From assembly GCF_006864135.1 (NCBI RefSeq), contig NZ_SADV01000020.1, positions 20,183-84,182 on the forward strand: DNA of 64,000 nt, given 5' to 3'. The notes beneath the pieces are model-generated. The model was given only the letters and a program-made list of their open reading frames with translations, was not told the origin of the DNA and searched no databases. The DNA is from Lysinibacillus sphaericus. GTDB taxonomy: Bacteria > Bacillota > Bacilli > Bacillales_A > Planococcaceae. Of this stretch, positions 1 through 12,052 are shown one piece after another. The first letter of the stretch is position 1; each line of letters opens with the position of its first letter. The position numbers and the translations under genes were made by a program.

Positions 1-140
1 TAACTTTTTCAGCAGGTGTCTAAACACCTGCTAAAAGAAGTTAAAGCCTCCGGCGGATGTCACGGGATCGGAAAGGAGTTCTTTGTGCAAGCACAAAGCC
101 GATTCCGGACGCAATTATGCCGAGGCATAATTGATAAATA
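1..140. repeat. Composite palindromic interspersed repeat, copy 1
   Basis: This stretch abuts the pcrA ribosome binding site. It holds three inverted repeats: AGCAGGTGT/ACACCTGCT (11-19/24-32), CTTTGTGC/GCACAAAG near 82-99 nested in a GATCGG/CCGATT pair, and AATTATGCC/GGCATAATT (113-132). The same modules recur near 20.4, 39.1, 43.7, 45.2 and 47.5 kb in either orientation, so this is a dispersed element and not a pcrA-specific leader. Confidence 0.8.
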
Positions 141-162
141 AACGTTTGTAAGGCGGTGCGAA

Positions 163-2415
163 ATGGAGCAGTTAACGAAAAACTTATTAGCAGGTATGAA
201 CCCTGAGCAGGAAAATGCGGTTAAAACAACTGAGGGACCACTTCTAATTATGGCGGGTGCTGGATCAGGGAAGACACGTGTATTGACACATCGTATAGCA
301 TACTTAGTAATCGAAAAAGAAGTATACCCATCAAAGATTTTAGCTATCACATTTACAAATAAAGCTGCACGTGAAATGCGTGAGCGTATAGATGGCATAC
401 TAGGTAACGGAACTGGCGAAAGTATGTGGGTATCGACATTCCACTCAATGTGTGTGCGTATTTTGCGACGCAATATTGATCAGCTTGGGATATCACGTAA
501 CTTTTCAATTTTAGATTCTACTGATCAGCTATCAGTTATTAAAAATGTTATGAAGGATGAAAATATTGATACGAAGCGTTTTGAACCTCGTGCGATTTTA
601 AATGCGATTAGTTCAGCAAAAAACGAATGTAAAACTGCGGACGATTATGCAGGTCAAATCAATGAAAATAATCCTTACGAAAAAACGATTGCCCGTGTTT
701 ATAAAGGTTATGAAAAAAGACTACGCCGCAATCAGTCACTCGATTTTGATGATTTAATTATGACAACTATTACATTATTCAATCGTGTACCAGAAGTGCT
801 TGAATACTATCAAAATAAATTCCAATATATTCATGTGGACGAATATCAGGATACAAATAAATCCCAATATTTACTCGTTCAGTTGCTTGCCAAGAAATTT
901 AAAAATATTTGTGTTGTAGGGGATTCCGACCAATCGATTTATCGTTGGCGTGGTGCAGATATTGGCAATATTCTTTCATTTGAAAAGGATTATCCAAATG
1001 CTAAGGCCATTATGCTTGAGCAAAATTATCGTTCAACACAACGCATCCTACAAGCGGCAAACGACGTCATTCAAAATAATACAACACGTTATCCAAAAGA
1101 ACTGCGTACAGAAAATGCAGAAGGTGAAAAAATCGTGTTGTACAAAGCTTATAACGAGCAAGAGGAAGCGCAATTCGTTGTACAAACAATCCAACAGCTT
1201 ATTCAAAAAGATAATCGTTCCTTTGATGACTTTGCGATATTATATCGTACAAATGCTCAGTCCCGTGTGATGGAGGAAGTGCTCGTTAAGTCCAATATGG
1301 CTTATCAAATAGTTGGTGGTACTAAGTTCTATGATCGTAAAGAGATTAAGGATTTACTTGCCTACTTACGCCTTATTGCCAATAATGATGATGATTTATC
1401 ACTCGCACGTATTATTAATGAGCCAAAGCGTAGTATCGGTGCAACTTCCTTTGAAAAAATGGCGCGCTATGCGATTGAACAGGAGCGCTCTATTTTTGAT
1501 GCTATGAATGATCTTGTATTCATGGGTCTTTCAGGGAAGGCTGCTAATTCAGCTGAGCAATTTTATGCAATGATTAAAGGCTTTACAGAGATGCAAGAAT
1601 ATTTATCGGTGACAGAAATTGTAGAGCAGGTCATTGACAAATCTGGTTATCGAGCAATGCTACAAAATGAAAAGACGATTGAAGCAGAAAGCCGCTTAGA
1701 AAATATTGAAGAGTTTTTATCAGTAACAAAGGCTTTTGAAGAGCGCAGTGAAGATAAAAGCTTAATTGCCTTTTTAACAGATTTAGCGCTAATTGCAGAT
1801 ATTGATGCACTTGATAAAGATGACACATCAAAGGGCAACATTATTTTGATGACGATGCATGCTGCAAAGGGCTTAGAATTCCCTATCGTTTTTATCATTG
1901 GAATGGAGGAAAATATTTTCCCACATTCTCGTTCACTTGATGATATGGATGAAATGGAAGAAGAAAGACGATTAATGTATGTCGGCGTGACACGGGCCGA
2001 GGAACGTTTATATTTAACGAGTGCACAAAGCCGTACGATTTTTGGTCGTTCTAGCTATAATAATGTTTCTCGTTTCTTAGGTGAAATTTCAGAAGATATT
2101 ACAGAATCAATATCCAAAGGTGGCTCGAAGCCTGAGGTTCCGTTTGCCTCAAGTAATCGTTCTACAAGTGGCTATCAAAAACGTACACTTGGAGCGGTTC
2201 AGAAAACACAGCCTGCAACTGCTCGTTTACAAACAACAGGTGGTGACCAATTTGGCTGGAAGGCTGGAGACAAAGCGATCCATAAAAAATGGGGAACAGG
2301 TATGGTTGTTAGTGTAAAAGGTGAGGGTGATAGTACAGAGCTAGATATTGCCTTTCCACAACCTATTGGTATTAAGCGATTACTAGCACAATTTGCACCT
2401 ATTGAAAAAGGGTAA
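163..2415 (+). CDS. pcrA: ATP-dependent DNA helicase PcrA (UvrD/Rep family)
   Basis: This 750-residue superfamily 1A 3'-5' DNA helicase acts in nucleotide excision repair, rolling-circle replication and removal of RecA or transcription complexes. Visible motifs are Walker A AGAGSGKT (about residues 31-38), DEYQDT (about 226-231), the [10 protein letters not shown] motif III region, and [10 protein letters not shown] near residue 610. The C-terminal tail carries the Tudor-like segment of PcrA (W-K-x-G-D-K then KKWGTG). The ATG at 163 has an AGGCGG site 7-12 bases upstream. ligA follows after 14 bases, as in the pcrB-pcrA-ligA operon of Bacillus; pcrB would lie left of the window but is separated from pcrA by the repeat. 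Confidence 0.97.
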   Translation: MEQLTKNLLAGMNPEQENAVKTTEGPLLIMAGAGSGKTRVLTHRIAYLVIEKEVYPSKILAITFTNKAAREMRERIDGILGNGTGESMWVSTFHSMCVRILRRNIDQLGISRNFSILDSTDQLSVIKNVMKDENIDTKRFEPRAILNAISSAKNECKTADDYAGQINENNPYEKTIARVYKGYEKRLRRNQSLDFDDLIMTTITLFNRVPEVLEYYQNKFQYIHVDEYQDTNKSQYLLVQLLAKKFKNICVVGDSDQSIYRWRGADIGNILSFEKDYPNAKAIMLEQNYRSTQRILQAANDVIQNNTTRYPKELRTENAEGEKIVLYKAYNEQEEAQFVVQTIQQLIQKDNRSFDDFAILYRTNAQSRVMEEVLVKSNMAYQIVGGTKFYDRKEIKDLLAYLRLIANNDDDLSLARIINEPKRSIGATSFEKMARYAIEQERSIFDAMNDLVFMGLSGKAANSAEQFYAMIKGFTEMQEYLSVTEIVEQVIDKSGYRAMLQNEKTIEAESRLENIEEFLSVTKAFEERSEDKSLIAFLTDLALIADIDALDKDDTSKGNIILMTMHAAKGLEFPIVFIIGMEENIFPHSRSLDDMDEMEEERRLMYVGVTRAEERLYLTSAQSRTIFGRSSYNNVSRFLGEISEDITESISKGGSKPEVPFASSNRSTSGYQKRTLGAVQKTQPATARLQTTGGDQFGWKAGDKAIHKKWGTGMVVSVKGEGDSTELDIAFPQPIGIKRLLAQFAPIEKG

Positions 2416-2429
2416 GCGGAGGAACTTAA

Positions 2430-4436
<2,007 letters not shown>

Positions 4437-4483
4437 AGGATAGTAGTGAAGATAAGTATGATGAATTGTCTTAGCCACTTGGT

Positions 4484-4520
4484 GGAACGTAGAGGCATTT
4501 TTTAAATGTCTCTACGTTCC
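4484..4520. other. 17-bp hairpin between ligA and camS
   Basis: GGAACGTAGAGGCATTT (4484-4500) pairs with 4504-4520 apart from one G-U, leaving a 3-base loop. No T-run follows on either strand, so it does not look like an ordinary intrinsic terminator. It could be an RNA processing or stability element separating ligA from camS. Confidence 0.6.
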
Positions 4521-4582
4521 AAGGTAGGGTATGAACAATTCTTCGAGCACAATTTGATTTACAGTAAAGGAGTACAAAAATA

Positions 4583-5716
4583 ATGAAGTCATTTCGACTC
4601 ATTCCAGCAATTGTCGCTGCTGCAATGCTAGTCGGCTGTGTGCCTTCTAATAAGAAGGAAACAGAGCTTACACAGGAGACGCAACAGGAAAAAGCGGAAA
4701 CAACGATTATTCCAAGCATACAGATTGATGATTCATACTATAGAACGCTAACACCTTATAAACAAAGTGCTAGCAGAGGATTAGTAGTTTCAAATATCTT
4801 TACGAAATATGATATGAAGGAAGTAGAAACAGGTTTAATGCGTCTTTCCCAAAATGAGTTTGACACAGAAAACTACTTCTTCCAAGAGGGGCAGTATTTA
4901 GCTGAAAGCACAGTGACAGATTGGCTTGCACGTAGTTCACAAACGAAGGATGGTTTAAATCCTCCAACGACGGACTCAATGCCAGCAGAAGAACGTGCAA
5001 CTAAGGCCCCAATCTATTTATCACATATTGTTGAGCAAAATTATTTAACAAAAACTAGTGATAATAAAGTGAAATTAGGCGGTATTTCGATAGGACTTTC
5101 CTTAAACTCTATTTATTATTATCAAAAAGAAAAATATGGAGAGTACTATGAGGAACCAATTCCGGAGGCAAAACTCGTTGAGCAAGGAAAGAAAATGGCC
5201 GCTGAAATTGTGTCCCGCTTAAGAACTCGTGATGAATTGAAAGATATACCGATTGTAGTAGGCTTGTTTAAACAAAAAGCTCGCAATGATATTATTCCAG
5301 GAACGTATTTTAACTATGGCGTAGCAAAAGCAGGACAAAACGACGTAGCTGATTGGAAAGGTATTGACGAAGAATATGTACTATTCCCAACTAGTGAATC
5401 ACAGGATGTATACAGGGATGTTAGCAATAACTTTAAGAATTTTAAACAAGATGTAGATAAATACTTTTCTAATTATACTAGTGTAATAGGAACAGGCTTC
5501 TATCAAAATAAAAAAATTCAAAAGCTAACGATTGAAGTGCCAATCCAATTTTACGGCAAGTCTGAAATTATAGGATTTACTCAATATTTAACAGGTGTTC
5601 TGATCAATCAATTTGATAACATCAATGTTGAAGTAAATATTACCTCAATAAACGGTCCAGAGGCATTGATCGTTAAGAATGCCAGCGAAAAGGAACCATA
5701 CGTCCATATCTATTAA
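4583..5716 (+). CDS. camS: CamS family lipoprotein (sex pheromone cAM373-type precursor family)
   Basis: This 377-residue secreted lipoprotein has a type II signal peptide (MKSFRLIPAIVAAAMLVGC) with the lipobox cysteine at residue 19. The rest matches the CamS family, usually found beside ligA and gatCAB in Bacillales; its molecular role is not established, although the signal peptide of family members can be processed into pheromone-like peptides in cocci. The start follows AAAGGAG with normal spacing. A strong intrinsic terminator lies 2 bases after the stop, so camS ends this transcription unit. Confidence 0.9.
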   Translation: MKSFRLIPAIVAAAMLVGCVPSNKKETELTQETQQEKAETTIIPSIQIDDSYYRTLTPYKQSASRGLVVSNIFTKYDMKEVETGLMRLSQNEFDTENYFFQEGQYLAESTVTDWLARSSQTKDGLNPPTTDSMPAEERATKAPIYLSHIVEQNYLTKTSDNKVKLGGISIGLSLNSIYYYQKEKYGEYYEEPIPEAKLVEQGKKMAAEIVSRLRTRDELKDIPIVVGLFKQKARNDIIPGTYFNYGVAKAGQNDVADWKGIDEEYVLFPTSESQDVYRDVSNNFKNFKQDVDKYFSNYTSVIGTGFYQNKKIQKLTIEVPIQFYGKSEIIGFTQYLTGVLINQFDNINVEVNITSINGPEALIVKNASEKEPYVHIY

Positions 5717-5717
5717 C

Positions 5718-5750
5718 ATATAGTCAGCCTCGTGCTGACTATATTTTTTT
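5718..5750 (+). terminator. Intrinsic terminator after camS
   Basis: ATATAGTCAGC (5718-5728) pairs perfectly with 5734-5744 around a 5-base loop and is followed by a T-run. Confidence 0.9.
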
Positions 5751-5799
5751 GTGGGAAGAAAAATGAAGAATTAATCAGAAGGATGGATAGGCTCTTTAG

Positions 5800-6270
5800 A
5801 GTGACGGATAGAGAGTAAAAGCTAAGGAAAGTTTCCTAGGATCGACGAATAGAAGAAAAGGCGACGGATAGCCCAGCCAAAGTGACGGATAAAAAAGCGA
5901 AAGCGACGGAAGGGTTCCCCGGATCGACGGATAAAGTCTTCGAAATGACGGAAAGAAACAAGGGCGACGGATAGCCCATCGGAAGTGACGGATAAAAAAG
6001 CGAAAGCGACGGAAAGATTCCCCGGATCGACGGATAAAGTCTTTGAAACGACGGAAAGAAACAAGGCCGACGGATAGCCCATCGGAAGTGACGGATAAAA
6101 AAGCGAAAGCGACGGAAAGATTCCCCGGAGCGATGGATAAAGTCTTCGAAATGACGGAAAGAAACAAGGCCGACGGATAGCCCATCGGAAGTGACGGATA
6201 AAAAAGCGAAAGCGACGGAAGGATTCCTCGGATCGACGGATAAAGTCTTCGAAACGAAGGAAAGCCTTCG
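5800..6270. repeat. 103-bp tandem repeat array built on GACGGATA/GACGGAAA words
   Basis: Units beginning AGTGACGGATAAAAAAGCGA start at 5881, 5984, 6087 and 6190, exactly 103 bp apart. A shorter diverged unit precedes them (5800-5880), and a decaying fourth unit runs to about 6270. Differences between units are few. The array fills most of the 820-base gap between camS and gatC. Both faces carry long open frames, but all three minus-strand frames are open because 103 is not a multiple of three, so these are best read as artefacts. Related words occur near 54.36-54.41 kb. Confidence 0.95.
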
Positions 6271-6538
6271 AAACGACGGAAAGCCTCTTGACCCGAGATC
6301 CGAGAGCACGGCACACAATCCATGCCCTACTCCCGAAAAGCAGAGTCTATATGAAGGACTTGAAAGGCGGTCCATAAAGACAACACTTCGTCATAGTAGT
6401 GAAAGTTTCTTTATTTTTGGTGAAAGTTGTGATTTTTAATATGAAAAATGTTATGATAATTTGCATGGTTAACTTTATTCAACCCTATTGTCATCGACAA
6501 AAACAATGAATTGAGTGAGTATTCGGAGGTGTGGAAAA

Positions 6539-6826
6539 ATGGCGAAATTAACAAAAGAAGAAGTTAAACACGTTGCAAATTTAGCACGTCTTGCAATTAC
6601 GGAAGAGGAAGCAGAGAAATTTGCTGAACAGCTTGGTAAAATTACAGACTTCGCAGAGCAATTAAACGAGTTAGATACAACGAATGTTGAACCAACAACT
6701 CATGTTTTACCACTAGTAAACGTAATGCGTGAAGATGTGGCAACAAAAGGCTTAGACCGTGAAGTAATGATGTTAAACGTAAAAGAACAAGAAGATGGTC
6801 AAGTAAAAGTACCAGCTATCATGTAA
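6539..6826 (+). CDS. gatC: Asp-tRNA(Asn)/Glu-tRNA(Gln) amidotransferase subunit C
   Basis: This 95-residue subunit stabilises the GatA-GatB amidotransferase, which converts misacylated Glu-tRNA(Gln) and Asp-tRNA(Asn) to the correct amides. The protein begins [20 protein letters not shown], typical of GatC, and ends KVPAIM. The ATG at 6539 is preferred over an upstream in-frame start at 6515 because TCGGAGGTG sits at the right distance before it. gatA follows 24 bases downstream in the canonical gatCAB order. No tRNA-sensing leader was recognised upstream; the preceding region is the tandem array plus about 270 bases of AT-rich sequence. Confidence 0.97.
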   Translation: MAKLTKEEVKHVANLARLAITEEEAEKFAEQLGKITDFAEQLNELDTTNVEPTTHVLPLVNVMREDVATKGLDREVMMLNVKEQEDGQVKVPAIM

Positions 6827-6850
6827 TACTAAAACATAGGAGGATTCCTC

Positions 6851-8314
6851 ATGACGTTATTTGAACGTTCAGCAAAGGAGCTACAAGCTGACATTAAAGC
6901 GGGTAAGCTAACAATCGCTGATTTAACAAAAGAAGCATACGAACGTGTGGCAAAGCTTGACGGCGATGTACAAGCTTTCCTTGCTTCAAACGAAGAAAAA
7001 GCAACTGCACAAGCAGTTGAAATGGACAAAGTGCCATTTGAAGAGCGTGGACCACTTTTCGGTCTCCCTATCGGTGTTAAAGACAACATCGTGACAGAAG
7101 GTTTAGAAACAACTTGTGCTTCTAAAATTCTAGAAGGCTTTATGCCAATTTACGATGCAACAGTAGTTAAAAAGCTACGTGAAGCTGGTATGGTCACTAT
7201 CGGTAAATTAAACATGGACGAGTTTGCAATGGGTTCTTCAAATGAAAACTCGTACTATAAAACAACAAAAAATCCATGGAACTTAAACCATGTACCGGGT
7301 GGATCTTCAGGTGCGTCTGCAGCGGCAGTAGCAGCAGGTGAAGTACCATTCTCACTTGGTTCTGATACAGGTGGTTCAATCCGTCAACCAGCAGCATATT
7401 GCGGTGTTGTAGGGATGAAACCTACATATGGTCGTGTATCTCGCTTTGGTTTAGTTGCATTTGCATCTTCTTTAGATCAAATCGGGCCAATTACTCGTAA
7501 TGTTGAAGACAACGCTCTTTTACTTGAAGCAATTGCAGGATTAGATCCAAACGATTCAACTTCTGCAAACGTTGAAGTTCCAAACTACGTAGCAGCACTT
7601 ACAGGTGACGTAAAAGGCTTACGTATCGCTGTGCCAAAAGAGTTCCTTGGTGAAGGTGTTGGCGAAGCAGCACGCCAATCAGTTCTTAAAGCATTAGAAG
7701 TATTAAAAGGCTTAGGTGCTACAGTAGAAGAAGTATCACTTCCTCATTCGAAATACGCACTTGCAGCATACTATATTCTTTCTTCTTCAGAAGCGTCTTC
7801 TAACCTTTCTCGTTTTGATGGTATCCGTTATGGTTTCCGTGCAGAAAATGTTAATAATTTGATGGACCTTTATAAAGAAACACGCGCACAAGGCTTTGGT
7901 GATGAAGTAAAACGTCGTATCATGCTTGGGACTTACTCATTAAGCGCAGGTACGTATGATGCTTACTACAAAAAAGCGCAACAAGCACGTACACTTATCA
8001 AAGCAGACTATGACAAAGTATTTGAAGACTTTGATGTAATCATTGGACCAACTTCTCCAACACCAGCATTTAAAATTGGTGAAAACGTTAATGATCCAAT
8101 GACGATGTACGCAAATGATATTTTAACAATTCCTATGAACTTAGCTGGTGTTCCAGCCATTTCAATTCCATGTGGCTTTGAAAATGAACTGCCATTAGGC
8201 TTACAAATTATCGGTAAATATTTCGATGAAGCAACAATTTACCGTGTAGCTCATGCTTTTGAACAAGCAACGGAGTTCCATAAACAAGTTCCTCAAATTT
8301 GGGAGGGAAAATAA
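6851..8314 (+). CDS. gatA: Asp-tRNA(Asn)/Glu-tRNA(Gln) amidotransferase subunit A
   Basis: This 487-residue amidase-signature enzyme hydrolyses glutamine and delivers ammonia to GatB. The Ser-cisSer-Lys triad is visible as lysine in PIGVKDN (about residue 79), serine in the [14 protein letters not shown] stretch (about 150-165) and serine in [12 protein letters not shown] (about 176-187). Length is normal. GGAGG precedes the ATG. The stop and the gatB start are 2 bases apart, so the two are translationally coupled. Confidence 0.98.
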   Translation: MTLFERSAKELQADIKAGKLTIADLTKEAYERVAKLDGDVQAFLASNEEKATAQAVEMDKVPFEERGPLFGLPIGVKDNIVTEGLETTCASKILEGFMPIYDATVVKKLREAGMVTIGKLNMDEFAMGSSNENSYYKTTKNPWNLNHVPGGSSGASAAAVAAGEVPFSLGSDTGGSIRQPAAYCGVVGMKPTYGRVSRFGLVAFASSLDQIGPITRNVEDNALLLEAIAGLDPNDSTSANVEVPNYVAALTGDVKGLRIAVPKEFLGEGVGEAARQSVLKALEVLKGLGATVEEVSLPHSKYALAAYYILSSSEASSNLSRFDGIRYGFRAENVNNLMDLYKETRAQGFGDEVKRRIMLGTYSLSAGTYDAYYKKAQQARTLIKADYDKVFEDFDVIIGPTSPTPAFKIGENVNDPMTMYANDILTIPMNLAGVPAISIPCGFENELPLGLQIIGKYFDEATIYRVAHAFEQATEFHKQVPQIWEGK

Positions 8315-8315
8315 C

Positions 8316-9743
8316 ATGAACTTTGAAACAGTCATTGGTTTAGAAGTACACGTTGAGTTAAAAACGAACTCAAAAATCTTCTCATCAGCACCAGCTCATT
8401 TCGGTGCTGAACCAAATACAAATACTACAGTTATCGACCTAGGCTATCCTGGTGTCCTTCCTGTACTTAATAAAAATGTTGTAGATTTCGCAATGCGTGC
8501 AGCACTTGCACTAAACATGGAAATCGAACAAGAAACAAAATTTGACCGTAAAAACTACTTCTATCCAGATAATCCGAAAGCTTATCAAATTTCTCAATTC
8601 GATAAACCAATCGGTAAAAATGGCTGGGTTGATATCGAAGTAGATGGTTACACAAAACGTATTGGTATTACACGTCTTCATATGGAAGAAGATGCTGGTA
8701 AACTGTCTCACAGTGGCGACCACTCTTTAGTTGACTTTAACCGTCAAGGTACACCACTTGTAGAAATCGTTTCTGAGCCAGATATTCGCACACCAAACGA
8801 AGCGTATGCGTATCTTGAAAAAATAAAATCAATCATCCAATATTCAGATGTTTCAGACTGTAAAATGGAAGAAGGTTCACTTCGTTGTGACGCCAACATT
8901 TCACTTCGTCCATATGGTCAAGAAGAATTTGGTACAAAGACAGAGCTTAAAAACCTTAACTCTTTCAACTATGTTCGCCGTGGTTTAGAGCATGAGGAAT
9001 TACGTCAAGCTGATGTTCTTCTTTCAGGTGGGGAAATTGAGCAAGAAACTCGTCGCTTCGATGAAAAAACAGGTAAAACAATTCTTATGCGTGTGAAAGA
9101 AGGAACAGATGATTATCGTTACTTCCCAGAGCCAGACTTAGTTCGTCTATCAATCGATGATGAGTGGTTAGAACGAGTAAAATCAGAAATTCCAGAGCTT
9201 CCAGATGCTCGTAAAAAGCGCTATGTTGAAGAATTAGGCTTAACACCATATGATGCAGGAGTTCTTGTTATTTCAAAAGAAATCTCAGACTTCTTCGAGG
9301 CTATGGTAGTTAAAGGTGCAGATGCAAAGCTTTCAGCAAACTGGCTTATGGGTGATGTTTCTGCATACTTAAATGCAGAACAAAAAGATCTTAAAAATAC
9401 TGCATTAACGCCAGAAAACCTTGCGGAAATGGTGAAATTAATCACGGACGGTACAATTTCTTCTAAAATCGGTAAAAAAGTATTTGCTGAATTAGTAGAA
9501 AATGGCGGTTCCGCAGCAGAAATCGTTAAAGCAAAAGGTTTAGTTCAAATTTCTGATGAAGGTGCATTACTTGCTATCGTTACAGAAGTTCTAGACAACA
9601 ATGCACAATCAATTGAAGACTTCAAAAACGGTAAGGATCGCGCTATCGGCTTCTTAGTTGGTCAAATTATGAAAGCTACTAAAGGTCAAGCGAACCCACC
9701 AATGGTCAATAAATTATTACAACAAGAAATTGCGAAACGTTAA
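8316..9743 (+). CDS. gatB: Asp-tRNA(Asn)/Glu-tRNA(Gln) amidotransferase subunit B
   Basis: This 475-residue subunit activates the misacylated tRNA and completes transamidation. It opens with [20 protein letters not shown], the GatB signature, contains [16 protein letters not shown] and MEEDAGK, and ends in the YqeY-like tail domain ([16 protein letters not shown]). The frame is open further upstream inside gatA, but the start at 8316 has GGGAGGG at good spacing and matches known GatB N-termini. An intrinsic terminator 20 bases after the stop closes the operon. Confidence 0.98.
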   Translation: MNFETVIGLEVHVELKTNSKIFSSAPAHFGAEPNTNTTVIDLGYPGVLPVLNKNVVDFAMRAALALNMEIEQETKFDRKNYFYPDNPKAYQISQFDKPIGKNGWVDIEVDGYTKRIGITRLHMEEDAGKLSHSGDHSLVDFNRQGTPLVEIVSEPDIRTPNEAYAYLEKIKSIIQYSDVSDCKMEEGSLRCDANISLRPYGQEEFGTKTELKNLNSFNYVRRGLEHEELRQADVLLSGGEIEQETRRFDEKTGKTILMRVKEGTDDYRYFPEPDLVRLSIDDEWLERVKSEIPELPDARKKRYVEELGLTPYDAGVLVISKEISDFFEAMVVKGADAKLSANWLMGDVSAYLNAEQKDLKNTALTPENLAEMVKLITDGTISSKIGKKVFAELVENGGSAAEIVKAKGLVQISDEGALLAIVTEVLDNNAQSIEDFKNGKDRAIGFLVGQIMKATKGQANPPMVNKLLQQEIAKR

Positions 9744-9762
9744 TTGCAATTATTATAGAAGG

Positions 9763-9799
9763 CCAAGAGAGCAAATTCGTTTTCTTGGCTTTTTATTTT
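9763..9799 (+). terminator. Intrinsic terminator after gatB
   Basis: GCCAAGAGA pairs with TTTCTTGGC (one G-U) around a 9-base loop, followed by TTTTTATTTT. Confidence 0.85.
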
Positions 9800-9982
9800 A
9801 AAAAATATACATACGAAAGACTCTTTGGGGTATCTATACAAGATAAATGCCTTACCGAGCAAAACGATATTTGCTGTAAATCGACACTGAAAAATACCAA
9901 ATTAACACTTAATAGTTGTCTTCAAAGAGTATTCATAGCAAAATATAGTATAGAACATGATATAACTTTAGGAGGTCAATCA

Positions 9983-10543
9983 ATGAAAACTGAACAACAA
10001 TATTTCGATGATGCGATTTCGATTCAACAATATATGGATAATATGACGACATTAAAAGAGGAAAGCTTCCGTATTTATGATGGCTTCGAAGTGTCACTAA
10101 ACGATGGTTTTATCGAACTACTAAAGGACAAGCAACCAAAAATTTTAACAATTACTGAGGATTGGTGCGGGGACGCAATGTTAAACAATCCAGTTATTCG
10201 TCGAGTTGCAGAGGCAGCAGGGTTAGAAATGCGCGCAGTACTACGTGATGCTGATACAGATTTAATTGATCGCTATTTAACAAACGGTGGCCGTGCAATT
10301 CCAGTTTATATTTTATTAGATGATGCTGGGCAGGTTGTTGGAAAATGGGGACCGCGTGCACCAGAATTACAGGAACTAGTAGTGAGTAAGCGAGCTACTT
10401 TACCTGATAAAGAAGATCCTACATTTGAAGATGCACAAAAAGCACTATATGCTGAAATTCGTGAAGAGAATATTACGAATAAAGCATATTGGACATTTGT
10501 CTATGAGGATTTTAAAAAGCAAGTAACAGCTGCATTACAATAA
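9983..10543 (+). CDS. Thioredoxin-like protein with a single-cysteine WCGD motif
   Basis: This 186-residue soluble protein has a thioredoxin-fold core: ILTITEDWCGDA near residues 54-65, then AIPVYILLDDAG containing the cis-proline, then GKWGPRAPE. The usual CxxC is reduced to WCGD, so classical dithiol oxidoreductase activity is not expected. It resembles the Thioredoxin_9-type family of Firmicutes, whose function is not settled. The start at 9983 has TTAGGAGGT before it; the frame is open upstream only through the gatB terminator region. It sits alone between terminators, so it is probably transcribed by itself. Confidence 0.85.
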   Translation: MKTEQQYFDDAISIQQYMDNMTTLKEESFRIYDGFEVSLNDGFIELLKDKQPKILTITEDWCGDAMLNNPVIRRVAEAAGLEMRAVLRDADTDLIDRYLTNGGRAIPVYILLDDAGQVVGKWGPRAPELQELVVSKRATLPDKEDPTFEDAQKALYAEIREENITNKAYWTFVYEDFKKQVTAALQ

Positions 10544-10552
10544 TTATAAATC

Positions 10553-10593
10553 GTAAGGCTGCATGTCAGAGAATAAGGACATGCCTTACTTTT
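10553..10593 (+). terminator. Intrinsic terminator after the thioredoxin-like gene
   Basis: The arms GTAAGG(ctg)CATGTC and GACATGCCTTAC pair with a 3-base bulge, followed by TTTT. Confidence 0.75.
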
Positions 10594-10677
10594 GTTGACT
10601 ATTGGAAGCTTAATGCAACATTTAAACGAATAGTTCGTTGAAAGAAATAGAATCTTATGAAGCAAAGAAGGTATGTT

Positions 10678-11592
10678 ATGAAACGAGCAAGAATCATTTA
10701 TAATCCTACATCTGGGCGTGAAGCGTTTAAAAAGCATCTACCAGAAGTATTGGCAAAATTAGAGGTAGCAGGCTATGAGACATCTTGTCACGCAACAACC
10801 TGTGAAGGCGATGCAACCATTGCAGCAAAAAATGCAGTTGAACGTGGCTTTGATATCATCATTGCAGTTGGTGGAGATGGCACATTAAATGAAGTTGTTT
10901 CAGGCGTGAGTTCATTTGAGAACCGCCCGAAAGTAGGTTTAATTCCGATGGGCACTACGAATGACTTTGCCCGTGCCGTGCATATTCCGCGAAATATTGA
11001 AGCTGCAGTTGACATCATTATTAAAGGCGAAACGTTGCCGGTTGATGTTGGTTTATTAAATGGGGAACGCTATTTCATCAATATTGCCGCTGGCGGACGT
11101 ATTACAGAGTTAACTTATGAAGTGCCAAGTAAAATGAAAACAATGCTAGGACAGCTAGCTTATTACGTAAAAGCAGTAGAAATGATCCCATCAATTAAAG
11201 CTTCCCATATGCGTATCGAATATGATGGCGAAGTGTTTGATGGGGATGCCATGATGTTTTTATGCGGCTTAACAAATTCAGTGGGTGGCTTTGAAAAGCT
11301 AGCACCTGATGCAAGTATTAATGATGGCTACTTTACTTTATTAGTATTGAAAAAAGTAAGCTTACCTGAATTTATTCAGCTTGCTGCAATGGCATTAAGA
11401 GGCGAGCATTTGAATGATGATCGTGTAATTTATAAAAAGGCAAGTGTCGTAAAAGTATCTACTGAAGATGAAATACATTTAAACTTAGATGGTGAGTATG
11501 GTGGAGATGCGCCTGCTACATTTGAAAACTTAAAGCGCCATATTGAGATTTTTGTTCCACTAGCAGATATTCGTGAAGAAGACCGTATGTAA
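10678..11592 (+). CDS. dgkB: Diacylglycerol kinase DgkB
   Basis: This 304-residue soluble lipid kinase converts diacylglycerol to phosphatidic acid and recycles the DAG released during lipoteichoic acid synthesis. The nucleotide-binding GGDGT motif (about residues 65-69) follows IIIAVG, and PMGTTNDFARA (about 88-98) is the second conserved block. The N-terminus MKRARIIYNPTSGRE matches DgkB, so the ATG at 10678 is chosen over the in-frame ATG at 10657; AGAAGG precedes it. In Bacillus dgkB also lies between gatB and rlmCD, which supports orthology. Here thioredoxin-like and cyd genes are interposed. Confidence 0.96.
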   Translation: MKRARIIYNPTSGREAFKKHLPEVLAKLEVAGYETSCHATTCEGDATIAAKNAVERGFDIIIAVGGDGTLNEVVSGVSSFENRPKVGLIPMGTTNDFARAVHIPRNIEAAVDIIIKGETLPVDVGLLNGERYFINIAAGGRITELTYEVPSKMKTMLGQLAYYVKAVEMIPSIKASHMRIEYDGEVFDGDAMMFLCGLTNSVGGFEKLAPDASINDGYFTLLVLKKVSLPEFIQLAAMALRGEHLNDDRVIYKKASVVKVSTEDEIHLNLDGEYGGDAPATFENLKRHIEIFVPLADIREEDRM

Positions 11593-11845
11593 TAAACATA
11601 AGAAGAGCTCTGCTTAATTTAAGGTGAGAGCCTTATCACCAAAAGTTGGGGATGACCTTTGTTAAGTGGCTGGACGCCCCAGCAAAGCGTCCAGCCGGAA
11701 CGAAAATCAAGCACATGTTTTGATGATGATTCATATTAATGGATTTATCTCCATATATATGAATATTTTCATCCTTTAATTGGTATTGTGAATGAATTAA
11801 GAAAAATGTTTGGCAAATGTGCGTATATTACTTGAACAAAATTTG
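11592..11845. repeat. Gap after dgkB with a degraded Bacillaceae repeat fragment (about 11636-11706)
   Basis: Bases 11636-11670 (TATCACCAAAAGTT then GGATGA and TTTGTTAA) recur near 37.73 kb. Bases 11671-11705 form an imperfect hairpin (GGCTGGACGC/GCGTCCAGCC) followed by GGAACGAAAATCAA, the reverse of the TTGATTTCCGTTCC edge seen at 30.85 and 45.45 kb. The rest of the gap is AT-rich. I see no gene in it. TTGTGAA at 11785-11791 resembles one half of a Rex operator but lacks a clear second half. Confidence 0.6.
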
Positions 11846-11893
11846 AAACCTTTATAATAGGCCGAAATTCCGGTCCATTATAAAGGTTTTTTT
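11846..11893 (+). terminator. Strong hairpin with T-run upstream of the cyd operon
   Basis: AAACCTTTATAAT (11846-11858) pairs perfectly with ATTATAAAGGTTT (11877-11889), with an inner GGCCG/CGGTCC extension, followed by TTTT. It lies 250 bases after dgkB and 50 bases before the first cyd-region reading frame. It may terminate dgkB transcripts or act as an attenuator in the cyd leader. Confidence 0.8.
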
Positions 11894-11944
11894 CGTTGCA
11901 ATAGTGGAAAATGGGGTAGAGATAAGGGAAAGGAAGTGTTGCCT

Positions 11945-12040
11945 TTGTATAAATCACAGGAAAGAAAGCTCATTTGGCTAAGCTTTGGTGTTGCAATTAT
12001 TATGCTACTTTCCATACTTGGAAGAATATTTGGAGGTTAG
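11945..12040 (+). CDS. Putative 31-residue single-span membrane protein preceding cydA
   Basis: A TTG start at 11945 lies 7 bases after AAGGAAG and opens a 31-residue frame with one predicted membrane span (WLSFGVAIIMLLSILG) flanked by basic residues. The stop is 12 bases before the cydA ATG, and the end of the frame overlaps the purine-rich cydA translation signal, so translation could be coupled. I do not recognise a family. It could be an accessory oxidase peptide, a leader peptide or chance; placement and the ribosome site argue for translation. Confidence 0.5.
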   Translation: MYKSQERKLIWLSFGVAIIMLLSILGRIFGG

Positions 12041-12052
12041 GGGGGCAATGAC

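Noticed and set aside
60..473. 137-residue minus-strand ORF over the start of pcrA
   Set aside because: It is antisense to conserved PcrA helicase motifs and begins in the repeat; a shadow frame.
5796..6375. Three overlapping minus-strand ORFs of 160-180 codons
   Set aside because: They are the three phases of the 103-bp tandem repeat, have repetitive permuted peptide text and lack ribosome sites.
11785..11800. Rex operator upstream of the cyd operon
   Set aside because: Only one half-site TTGTGAA is visible; the inverted second half is missing, so I do not call it.
11832..11858. TTGAAC/TATAAT promoter before cydA
   Set aside because: Spacer is 15 bases and the TATAAT lies in the stem of a terminator hairpin, so the match may be incidental.
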